From the NCBI GenBank assembly GCA_963969365.1, contig OZ017746.1:3720001-3784000 (forward strand): a DNA stretch of 64,000 bases, in the 5' to 3' direction. The notes beneath the pieces were generated by a model. It saw only the letters and a list, made by a program, of their open reading frames with translations, ran no database searches and had not been told where the DNA came from. Position 1 is the stretch's first letter, and each line of letters begins with the position of its first letter. The DNA is from Asterochloris sp. CNOR1. Its lineage: Eukaryota; Chlorophyta; Trebouxiophyceae; Trebouxiales; Trebouxiaceae. Position numbers and translations under genes: made by a program. Below are positions 1 through 10,790 of the stretch, one piece after another.

Positions 1-389
1 TCTGACCCTGGGCACGCCAGGGCCTTTGCTGCCCTGGCTAAGCCAGCTGGAGGTCACGCTCTGTGCGATGGCTAAAAGCCCTGGAAGCCATGAGCTCATG
101 TATGCACCACAACAGTCAGCCATGCCACCAGCCAGCTCCACATGCTTTTGCAGCAGAATGAACCTGGCAAGTTTTGCTGATAGCAGGGCTGCTTCTGACT
201 GCTGCAGCTTCAGCCTTGCAGTGCCAAGCAATCTGCCATTCAGTGAAAGCTGATTCCTTCTGCAGATCTGCAGTGCCTGGGAATGCCCAATGTCTGATTT
301 CAGCTCAGCATGCTCAAGACTTGCTGGCAACCTGCCCCTGGTTGCAGCGCTGCTGGAGACTGACCACGAGCCTAACCTCCACTATGTAG

Positions 390-3300
390 GTGTTCAACCT
401 GACAACCTATCCCAATCTGGTGGGCCTCCTGGAGGCACTAGAGGTGGACACGGAGCCCTCCGACATGAGCTTTGCGCTCTCCATCGACGGCGGCGCCCTG
501 GAGTGGGGCAGCCATGGGCTGGACAGCATCTTTGCCCAGCGGCGCAACCTGCTGAGCCCCAGCTTCTGGCTCATGATCTGGGACGTGCTCAAATTTGGGC
601 GCCAGGCGCCCCAGGTGGGTCCACAGCTGTGGAACATGCTGGTGGCAAGCGCATGCATAGCCTGCTGCTGCAGGATGCAGTTGCATTGCAGGTCATCAGA
701 TGCAGTTGGCCAGGTCTATGCTGCACCAGGCAGGGCACCGGCAGCAAGATTTTGCAGCATTCGAAGAGCTGCAGTGGAGCTGGTTGAGCTGAATCAAGTG
801 CAGGATCGTCAGTCAAACAGCCTTGGCAGTGCTCTCTTCACAGTTGCCACCCACATGTGCAGGCTTTGAGGCCAGAGCAGGCTAGTAAGCATGCAGACAT
901 GTGCATGGGGGAGTACCTGAGGAAGAACAGATACAGCAGCGCCTTCATCCAGAACTACCTGCTGCCGATGTGCGCAGCAGTATGGAGTGTCCCAAATGAG
1001 AAGGTGAGGCTCACACGCAGCCGATTGGCTTGGCCTCTGCAGCTTTGCGTGTCTGTGCTGGATGGCACGATTGGTGGAGTGCACAGCTACTCATCAAATT
1101 GCTGGCAGCCTGTCCCTCCGCTTCAACATCATGCGTGGGGCTCCGAATGTATGCGTTGAGATGCACAGCTGGAGCCCTCAGATGCCCAGTGCTTCCCACG
1201 CACACCAGCCATGACCGTCTATGCTGGTGAAGGCGTGCCCTGCAGGGCGACCAGGCTCATCTTGAACCCGCATTGCCGGCAGAACCATGATCTGTTCATG
1301 CTGCCCCTGTATGAGCTGGCCTTCTCTGTCCCCGAGCGCATACGTTTGCTGGAAGAGCCACCACCTGCTCACGTGGCCCCTGCAGGTGCTGGCATTCCCT
1401 GTCACCTTGCTCATCCGCTTCTGGCAGAACCACCACCTGCTGGATGTGATGCAGCGCCCTGTGTGGCGTGTGGTGTCAGGACGAAGCCGGGAGTATGTCA
1501 AGCGCATCCTGGCAGGTGCAAAACTGACTGACTCAACAGAACCTTTGTGCATACGAATGTGGAGCACCTTGTCAGGCAATCTGGCAGGTGTAGGCACACG
1601 CTTATTGAGGAGCCTCTAGAGACCTGGCAAGGGAACTTTTAGCAAGAGCATGCTGCAGGGCACCTGTCGTGCTGAGGGGTGTGTAGAGGCCTTTGACTGC
1701 CAGGTACAGGGTTCTTGCCTCCCTGGCAGCATGCTGTAAGGGGCAGCTGCTGCCTGCAGAGCTGCCGGAGGTGAGGACCGGGTGCCCAGTGGCCCGGGTG
1801 GTCCCAGCCGCCGGGCCTGACCAGAAGGTCACTGTTCACACTGAGGCAGGGCAGGAGGACCAGTATGATGCAGTCATACTGGCCACTCACAGCGACATCT
1901 CCAAGGCGCTGCTGGAAAAGGCTGCCCCCAGGGTGAGCTTTCCAAGTGGGCTGCGGCTCTGGGGAGGCAGCAGAGTTCCATGAGTCACTGCCAGCTGCCT
2001 CAGGCTGTTCATCTGACCGACGCCAAAACCCTTTTTTTGGAGCTTTCTGGCTGCATGTGCAGCAGGCAGCTACTTGCTTGGTGGCTCTGCCACTTGTTGG
2101 TGTGCGGATTCACATCCAGCCAAGGCTTGAGCTTGCCACTGTTGAGCCCTGCCAGACAGTGTCCTCACTAATAAGACAGCGGCACTGACAAGACGGCGGA
2201 CATCCCCGTGCAGGGCGTGGTTGAGGTGCTGTCTGCCATCCCCTATAACTACAACGACGTCTACCTGCACACTGACGCCAGCCTGATGCCCCACATCAGA
2301 GCAACCTGGGCGTCCTGGAACTTCCTTGGGCGCTCCCAGTCCAGCGCAGACGCTGCAGTGTGCTGCACCTACTGGATCAACCGTCTTCAGAGGCTGCCTG
2401 CCCACGCCCCTGACACCTTTGTGACCCTCAACCCCCTGCACCCACCGGCTGCCGAGAAGACCATCCGCCGCCTGCAGATGTCTCACCCCCAGTTCAGCTT
2501 TGAGTCGCAGCAGGCGCAGCAGCGCTTGGAGGCTGTGCAGGTGAGGCCAGCCCTGCCCTGGGGGCAGACTGCCTCCTGTGCTGCAGGCACCCTCGAGTCG
2601 CTGCTGCCCCACCTCCGCACTGGCTGCATGCAGGCTCTGGCGTGGCTGCTGCCTCCTGAAGAGCTTGGGCACAAGCAACCGTCTTCTCAGCTTGTCCTGG
2701 CATCCAGTTCTTGCACAATGGCAGTGCTGCCAAGTCAGGAAGCTTTTCTGTCTGCAGGGCCTGGGCCAGGTGTATTATGCCGGCGCCTGGTGTGGCTACG
2801 GCTTCCATGAAGACGGGCTGAAGGCAGGGATGGCGGCTGCCCAAGCGCTGGGCGCCCAGATTCCCTGGACGCCCATCAGTACCTCCCCCAAGATCAGCCT
2901 GGCACACCGCTTCTTCATGGGCATGTTTGACAAGTTTGCGCGAACAGCCATCAGAAAGGGGCACCTGAGGTGAAGTTGGGGTCCTCTGAAGAAGCCCGGA
3001 GGCTGCTTTCCAAGATTCAGAGACAGCAATTTCCGGGCAGCAGAGATGGCAGCGACAGATTTGGCCAGCAGCATGCTGTGCAGGGGTGACACCATCTTTG
3101 TTGTACCTGCCTGCAGTTCTCAAGCACGCTACGAGCAGGCGTGCCATCAAGACTGGTTTTGCATGATGCTCTGGGAAGAGGCTCGTCTTGTTGCCCCGAT
3201 GCCATCTGTGCAGCCGATCTGTGTCCCCATTGTCAAGCCCTGCTGTCCCTGCTGACCCCAGGTTCATCCTGCCCAATGGTGAGGAGCTGGAGTATGGGTC

Positions 3301-6300
3301 TCGTGCTGAGGTGGGCGACGCAGAGGCAGAGGGTGACAACTGGCAGGGGCGGCCAGCGCTGACCGCCACCGTCCGCCTGCTCAGCTGTGCCTTCTTCCGC
3401 AAGGTCATCACGCGGCACGACACCGGCATGGGGGAGTCCTACATGGATGGGGACTACGAGGTGGGTGCTGCTGATTGGGCATCAAGTCTGGCCTGGGCAT
3501 GCCTGGCAAGTTGAACATGTGCAGCTCCCAGCACAATGTAGCATGGGCTTGGGAGAGGGTGGCGCCACACAAGGCCCAGCACACAACCAGGGAACTGTTT
3601 GTGCCACTGCAGCTGTGTGTTTCAGGCCATGCCTGGTGGAGACTGTGACCATGCTGGACGCTGCTGTGCATGCAGCACGTTGTCACCTGCTCTCGCTCTG
3701 TTAACAGGGGCTTGGGCCTGTGACGATGCGTCTGGCAGTCAGCTGCACTGCGGTCACCATGCTGTAAAATGCATGTTGTGTGTTGACAGTAGTCTCATTG
3801 GTTTCATGCTGCAGGTCAGCAACCTGGGCAGCCTCTTGGCGGTGGCCACTGCCAATGCCACCAGCATCGAGAGCAACCGCGGCATGCTGGGCTGGCTCAA
3901 CTGGGCAGGCGACCGCCTGCTGCACCTTGCCCACTGCACCAGGTAATGCCATGCAGGCTGTGGCAGGTGACAGGTGCTTGGCAGTGAGGGCAGCTGGGGC
4001 CAGCAGCAGTGTGCCTGCAGCAGGGTTAAAACAGCATGGGTGGTCATGTCGGCAGTGGCACCGGCAGCAACAGGGCGGTTCCCTGGCAGTGGGCAGTGCC
4101 ACCAGCGCCATGAGTATCGCCCAGCTGAGGAGTGATCCTGCCACCATGCAGTGGCAGGCACCTTCTGTTTTGTGTGCAGGCCTCAAAGGGGGAGTGCGAA
4201 GTCAGGAGACAGCTCTTGCCATGATGCGCTACTGCTGCAGGCTACATCATCAAAGCAGTCTGCTGAGCACAGCTGTGCTGGCTGCAGGTCCAACACCCGC
4301 ATTGGCAGCCGCAAGAACATTGAGGAGCACTATGACGCTGGCAATGACATGTACAGCCTTTTCTTGGACGACACCATGACCTACTCCGGCGGGGTACACA
4401 GAAAAGGTGTGGCCAGGGCCCTGCTGCTAGGACTGGTGACCATCATCAGACGAGTCAGCTGATCTCAGCAGAATGCTTGCTGACCCTGTCTAAGAACCAA
4501 ATTTGTTGATTGCCCGTGCGGTCATGCCAGCAGTTGGTGGCGGTGATGCAGGGAAGGGACAACAGTCTCAAAGCCAGAAGGTATCTGCAGCGTCTGCCTT
4601 GTGGCTGCAGGGGACAGCCTGCAGCAGGCACAGATCAACAAACTGGACGCCCTGATTGCCAGGGCAGACATCAATGGAGACCACCATGTGCTGGAGATCG
4701 GGTGTGGCTGGGGATCGATGGCCATCAGATGCGTGCAGCGCACCGGCTGCAGGGTACGTCTGGCTGGTTCTTGCTGCACCAAAGCCTGATGCTACTCCTG
4801 CTGTAGGTTTATCATGGTGCACCACGTTCGAAGGCTGCACTCCGCCTGCGTGAGGTGCAGAGGCTTGCACTACCAGCACTTGACTCACTGTTGCTGTTCA
4901 ATGCCAGACCATAACAGAGAGCGGCCAGGCAGTCTGTGCCAGCAAGGTGGCATGGAGGCCACCTCCCATGACCAGACTGAATTCAGCCTCAGCGCCTTTT
5001 GCTGCTGCCATCTGCTGGAATTGATGGGGCACAGGTCGAGTGTGTCTGGCCGGTGCGTGCAGGTGACGGGCATCACCCTGAGCAAGGAGCAGCTGGCAGA
5101 GGCCAAGCTACGTGTCAAGCAGGCGGGTCTGGATGACAGGATCAAGCTGCTGTTGTGCGACTACAGGTGAGCAGCACACCAATGCACCATGCTGAGGCAG
5201 CCTTTGGTGCAGACAGAGGGCTGCGGCTGGGCTGTTGAATGCACTGACCTGTTGGTACCATCCCCAAAAAAGACTCTGTTCACAATGTACCAACTCTTCT
5301 GCTGCACATGCTGCGTTTGAGCTGCTTGAGCGTTTACCTGCTAGAGATCCTTGCCGCTTGTCTACAATATCCCTGCAGCCCTCTCCATGTGTTTGTGTCT
5401 GCAGGGACTGCCCTACTGCTGGCACCTTTGACAGGGTGGTCAGCTGTGAGATGATTGAGGCAGTGGGGCACGAGCACCTGGTCAGCTTCTTCCAGTGCAT
5501 AGGCCGGCAGCTCAAGCAGGGTGGCGTGGCCGTGATCCAGGTGACCACGGGTGTTCTGCTAACTAATCAGGGGGTGATCATCGGAGAGCATATGACTCAA
5601 GGCGGCTCAGCCCTTGAGGCAGCCTTCCACCTGGGCCACTGACATGCATGCTTTGCTGCACGGCAGAAACGTAGACTTTACAACATCTAGGAAGACCAGC
5701 GGTTGCGGGGGAGTGCACGTCATCAGTGTTTTGTGGCAGCCTGTCTCGGCCTGAAGTCCGCTGCCTTTCCAGCAGGCATGGGACTGATGCAGGCCCCCAG
5801 GCTGTCAATCAAGCACAGTGCTGCTCCTGAGCTGGCTGCCGGTCTGCAGGCTATCACTGAGCCTGACGAGCGGTATGAGGCGTACTGCCAGTCCTCAGAC
5901 TTCATTCGGGAGCGCGTCTTCCCAGGGGGGCACCTGCCCAGCATGGGGGCCATGGTGGATGCAGCTGGCGGCACAGGGCTGCTGGTGCATGACGTTGTTG
6001 ACATCGGGCCAGGTGGGTCTGGCGCACAGCTCCCCCTGGCTGCTTAGCAGTGTCTTCTGCAGCCTCTCAGGCTCAGCAAGTCGTGCAGAGGCAGAACAGG
6101 CCTCCAGTTTGTGACACATCTGCGCCCCAGGTGTGCTTCGTGTTCCAGGTGGCCTCCGCTTCACGGCAGCTAATGACCACCTTGGCAGCCTGAGCGCCGC
6201 TAACGCTGGCACAGGGGCCATTGGTGCAGCGATTCCCCCAGACAGGCTCCTCCAAAGGCCTGTCGCAGGTTATGCCTGGATGGTGGAAGTGGCTGTGCAG

Positions 6301-9300
6301 ATCGCATAGTGACAGGGCGGCATGGGCGCTGCTTGGACGCCTACCACCCCTGAAGATGATGATCTGGCCCACGTCTGTCGCCGACCCAGTTGATCTGCGT
6401 TCCCATGTGCTGCACAGTGGTGCTTCCGTGCGTGGCACTCACAGCTGCCCGTCGCTGCTGCAGACTATGCCATCACGCTGCGGGCCTGGCGGACAGCCTG
6501 GGAGGCCAGGCGGGCTGAGGCGCTCAAGCTTGGGTACAGTCAGCGCTTCTGGCGCAAATACAGGCAAGCCTGGTCCGCAGGATGCCTGCCTGGTTCGCCT
6601 GGAACCCAATGCTGCCCCTGCAAGCCAGCACCTTGAACCCCTGCCAAGGCTCTCCATGCTGAGAGCTGATCGCTGCTGCTGTCTGGGCTCCATTGGGCGC
6701 CCAAGGACTGCCACAATTGTTCCGCACACAGGCTGACTGCTGGCCTCACTGCCCGTCACGCACTGCACAGCTCAAATTCTGTGCTGCAGATTCAACTCCA
6801 GCAGCTGCCCTGCAGGTTCTACTTTGCCTACTGCGAGGCAGCATTTGATGCCAAGTACATTCACAACTATCAGATCACCTGGAAGAAGGATGGGCCTGTG
6901 CAGGCCCCCCCTGCAGAGCCGGCCGGCAACTCTGGGCACTCTGTGACCAGCATGCTGGTGCACGGCGACCGAACAAGACCTGCTGACCCAGTGACTCAGG
7001 TCGGGGTCCTTTCTGGGCAAGGCAACGTGTCTGGGACTGGGTGACGGCAGCTCATGTGTTGTGCCAGCCTGCAAGGTGCCCTGCTGCAGCTGAACCTTGA
7101 GGCAGATGGCTTGCCCGGGTGGCATCTCGGTGGGCCACAGTGCTGCATCTTGATGGACTGCTAGCAATGTGGGGCTTGTCAAGTGCCAGCAGCATGCAGG
7201 CAAGCTGCAACTGGAGGGTCTGCAGCTTCTCGTGTTGCTGGGAGCCCACCAGGTGACTCTGTCGTTGCGGCCGCTTGCCATGTGCTGATGCAGATGCTGC
7301 TTGGCCCTGGCGCTGTGCTGCAGATGCGCCAGGCCTGTTGTTCCAACAGCGGGGTTGCTGCATGGGTGAAGGTGTTGTGTTCTGCACCAGATGTGCACTC
7401 TGCCTGGACGTCCAGAGAGGGCGCACGGCTGCAACAGCACCTGCCACCCATGTATGCCTTTATCCTTCTGCACAGCTCCGCCAAATGTGGTGGGTACATG
7501 ATATGGCACTGCTAGCCCAACACCTTTGCAATGGCACCAGCCGCCTGCACCCACCCCCCCCTCCCCCCCTGCCTGGCATGCAGACCCTGCTGGCAGTCTA
7601 CTTCTTCCTGGCGGGCATCGTGGTCAGCCAGCGCCCCATGCTGCTGGCCATGCCCATGGCCTCAGCAGCCTGCATCCTCCTGCTGGGGGCCACCGCCTGG
7701 GCCTCCCAGCTGCTGGTCCCAGCCTACAGGTGAGCCTCTGCTGACTGAGGTACAGCGCCCCCTTAGAGGGGAGTTGTGGCATTGCATGCAGAAAGTGCAT
7801 GTCTCGTGCAGGACACGCTGCCAGAGATGGGACAAACATGCAGCACAAGCGGCTCATCTTGTTGCCATCCTGCATTGTGGATCTCGCTTGCTCAGCCCAT
7901 GTCATGGGAGGTGTTACAACAAGACTAACGTCTGTCAAGAGTGCAGAAGCCCATTCTGGCTCAACCTGCCACAGTCCTTGCCTGGTCAGTTGTCATTGTG
8001 CCAGCCTGGTCAGTTGTCATTGTGCCAGCCTGACGCTGCAGCGCTGACAGGAAGCAGTGCAGACCGCTGCTGACATCCTGTGGTGGCGCCTTGTGTCCCC
8101 TGCAGGTGCATGACTGATACTCAGCGTGCCTGGTGGTGCACCGACACGGTGCACCTCCTGTACAGCACTGGCACCTGTCTGGGCGCTGGTGTCTACGTGC
8201 TGCGCCAGCCTCAGTGCCTGAACATATCCTGGCAGCCCCAGCCCCAGCAGCAGGCAGTGGCTGACGCCTTTGTCTGCATCTCTGCTGGCTTCTTTGGATT
8301 CCAGCTGTGGACGCTGGTGCACCACAGGTGGCCTGGACTACGTTGTGTTCTCCTGTAACAGCGCTTTGACTACATTACAGCTGCTTTTACAGCTCAGAGG
8401 TGCCTGGGATCTCCCTGGACATCGATGCATGCAGGCTTTGAGATGCAGCGTCAGTTGGTGGCAAGGAACAACATGCAGGGAGTGCTCAGTCTTGATGCAT
8501 TCTCCTCTGGATGCTGCACAAAGGCTCCAACCACTTTGACTGCATTCCTCGCTGGATGCTGCACCAATGCTTCAAGATGGCTGTGCATACTGGACACTGG
8601 CACCACCTGTTGTCCCTCCATGCAGCATCAGATCTCTGCTCCACCCGCCATCTGAGGTTGGTCTTGGCTTTGCAGGCTGGCGCACCGGGCCTACAGCGTT
8701 CTTCTGCACTTTACGATTCTCCTGTTTCTGTTCAGCTCAGCGGCCTACAAGAGCCAAGGCACACCTCTGCTCACAGCCACACTAGTCAGCGAGCTGCCCA
8801 CCCTATTCTACCTGGTTGGCCGTCTTAGAGTGAGTGTATGTGTGTGTTCAAGTGCTGAGGTTGGGAGTTGCCCAAGACTCAACTGCATTGTCTGGATGCA
8901 TTGGACCTGTACAAGCAGCAACTCTGTAGTCTGCATGTGCCTCCGAAGGGTACATGGACTGGCAAGCAGACTGCCTTTGAGGCTTTCCTGATTTGCCATC
9001 ATCGATGGACGCAGGACATTGTTGGACGGCCAAGCTCGAGTGTTTGGAGCAGGCGCTGGCACACTCTGGAGCTCTGGACCCTGCTGGTCTTCAGCTTGAT
9101 GCCTCACGCGGCTGTTGCCGCAGCTGTGGCAGCAAACCCTGACGCCTTCACCATCAAGGTTTACCCCTGTCTCACGTGTATCGCATTTCTGCTGTTGAGG
9201 CAAGGCTGTTGTGTTGCAGATGTAATGCTGCCTTATGTATTGGGATCCAGCCTGCCCATGGCTGTGCAACTGCATACTTCTGCTCCAGTGTGCTGCTATG

Positions 9301-9436
9301 AGACTGAAGCTGTAGCTGTTTGCTGCAGAGATACTGGGGGCTGGCCCTGGGTGGTAGCGTGTATGTGAACCTTGTGAATGTCAAGCGGGCTTACAGCGCC
9401 TTGAGCAACAGATCAGACAAGTTGCATCATGCCTGA
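390..9436 (+). CDS. FAD-dependent oxidase / cyclopropane fatty acid synthase / TLC-like membrane domain fusion (5' partial)
   Basis: Exons that join in phase: 390-614, 881-1003, 1386-1515, 1760-1932, 2214-2540, 2758-2969, 3262-3460, 3815-3942, 4288-4406, 4611-4753, 5063-5166, 5405-5540, 5850-6012, 6464-6563, 6816-6999, 7584-7729, 8106-8327, 8676-8829, 9015-9158, 9329-9436 (1079 residues in window). The first six exons are the C-terminal part of a flavin amine-oxidase-like domain (WQNHHLLDVMQRPVW, DAVILATHSD, VYYAGAWCGYGFHEDGL); its dinucleotide-binding N-terminus lies outside the window. Exons 7-15 are a SAM-dependent cyclopropane/methyl-adding fatty acyl synthase (NIEEHYDAGNDMY, VLEIGCGWGSMA, CEMIEAVGHEH, RERVFPGGHLPS, HNYQITW), which in plants methylenates the double bond of phospholipid acyl chains. 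The last five exons (257 residues) are hydrophobic, with FQLWTLVHHR and SELPTLFYLVG, resembling a TLC (TRAM/LAG1/CLN8) domain. The oxidase-synthase fusion is known from plants; the TLC-like tail is less expected. The intron after 6563 uses a GC donor. Confidence 0.85.
7584..9436 (+). other. TLC-like polytopic C-terminal domain of the cyclopropane synthase gene
   Basis: Five exons encode 257 mostly hydrophobic residues with about six likely membrane helices. The preceding synthase exon ends at 6999 in phase 0 and this block opens at 7584 in phase 0 behind a pyrimidine-rich tract and a CAG acceptor, so one transcript is the simplest reading. The paired His of LVHHR and the later acidic residue in SELPTLFYLVG are the positions that recall TLC lipid-binding/acyl-transfer domains. 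There is no convincing in-frame start that would make it a separate gene. The family assignment is tentative; the reading frame and phase are solid. Confidence 0.6.
7981..8028. repeat. Perfect 24-bp tandem duplication inside an intron
   Basis: Two identical 24-bp units (unit begins CCTGGTCAGTTG) lie side by side, followed by the first four bases of a third unit. It sits in the intron between the exons ending at 7729 and starting at 8106 and has no coding role. Confidence 0.9.
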
Positions 9437-10790
9437 CAACTTCAGCCGCCAGCCGCCAGTCGCAGCCAAGGCTGACTTGCAGACAGGCCACCAGTCGTGC
9501 TTCTGTCAGGGGATTGGCAGCAGAGGTACAATGACACACTCACAGTGACACCAAGGTAAACTGTTTGATACAGCTGCATGCCAAGACGTCCTGTCTGGCA
9601 CATACAGTTCGAAAAAAAAATGGCCCACCTTGTGGTAAAGTGATGCTTACTGCTGCATAGTATGTATACCTCTTGGGATTGTTTGCACTTTCTCAACCTC
9701 CAGGTCCATATCTGTCTGTGAATTTGCACAAATCCTATCAACACTTGCCCACTTCGTATTATAGTGCATGACTGACAACAGCCTATGCTCGTCACTGTCA
9801 TAATGTAGTGTACAGTGCATCTCATCTGTCGTATTGTAGTACATGGTAATAAGTGCATCGTATCAAAGTTGCGCATCACCTTCACTGTGTGATTTTCACC
9901 TATGTTTTGGGTAGTCAAACAATCTACTGCCAGTGGACACCTGCACAGCAATTGGCTGCCCTTTACAAAACCCCTTGAGATGTTGTTCTGAGAACGCGAC
10001 CTTTGGCCAAGGTTGCACAAGAGTTTGCAGGAACATCCGTCAAGCCATGGCTATGTATTATGTGCACACCTTCTGTCGCATAACGTGGGACCAATCAATC
10101 TCTCCCTGACACCACCTTACTCAAGCGTGATGCAGTGCTGTCATCTGCCTTGCAAGACAGCCCTTTGTGTGTGTGACGTCTGTGAGCAACAACAAGCTCC
10201 TCGAGACTTGTCCTACTTGCATTGTTGTGCTTGGCTGAGAAGGGTCAGCAGTTCATACGTATGCTGTGCCAGTGTGCTATTCAGTGCTTTCCCAGTACAT
10301 TCAGGTGCAGTCAGAGGTCAGATGTCGTACACCTATCTAGCAGAAAATGTCAGCGTGCCCGAGACTTAGGCCGGTGTGGTGCCCTATGTCGGTTGTCAGG
10401 GTTGTGAATGCTGGCCATTGCAAGCTTCTTTTCCTCAGCTTCCTTGGCCTTCTGCTCTAGCTCCGCCCTACATTGAGTGAGAGGGTGCTTGCCAAGTACA
10501 TTGCCCTTTGCCCTGCCTGAAGCAGAGCCATTTGATGCTGGAGAATGCCTATGATATGAGCTTCAGGCCCTTGGCTCTGAGGACAAGCCAACAACAGACG
10601 GGAAGCCTCTGAATGGCAGTTGTATCAACCAAGCAGGCCTGCTTGGGCAACAGTACTGCACCACAGCGAGCTGGCAGGGCTGCTGTGTGCCAGACGCAGC
10701 CATGCTCAACACCTGCACAGGTGGCAGGGCAGCTGATGCCATTGACTCGCCAAGCTTCCGCCGCAAGCAGCAGGTCACTCCCTGAGCCGC
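9437..10790. other. Convergent intergenic / 3' flanking region
   Basis: The stretch lies between the stop codons of two convergent genes. About 9520-10000 is clearly more AT-rich than its surroundings and contains several copies of TAGTG- and ATAATG-like words. I see no spliceable coding exon, RNA gene or clear algal TGTAA poly(A) signal close to either stop. One 192-codon minus-strand open frame (10020-9442) exists but has no splice context, recognisable motif or coding-like third-position GC. Confidence 0.6.

Noticed and set aside
9442-10020. 192-codon minus-strand open frame in the convergent intergenic region
   Set aside because: It lies in AT-rich sequence, has no GC bias at third positions, no splice sites and no motif, and covers the expected 3' flanks of two genes.
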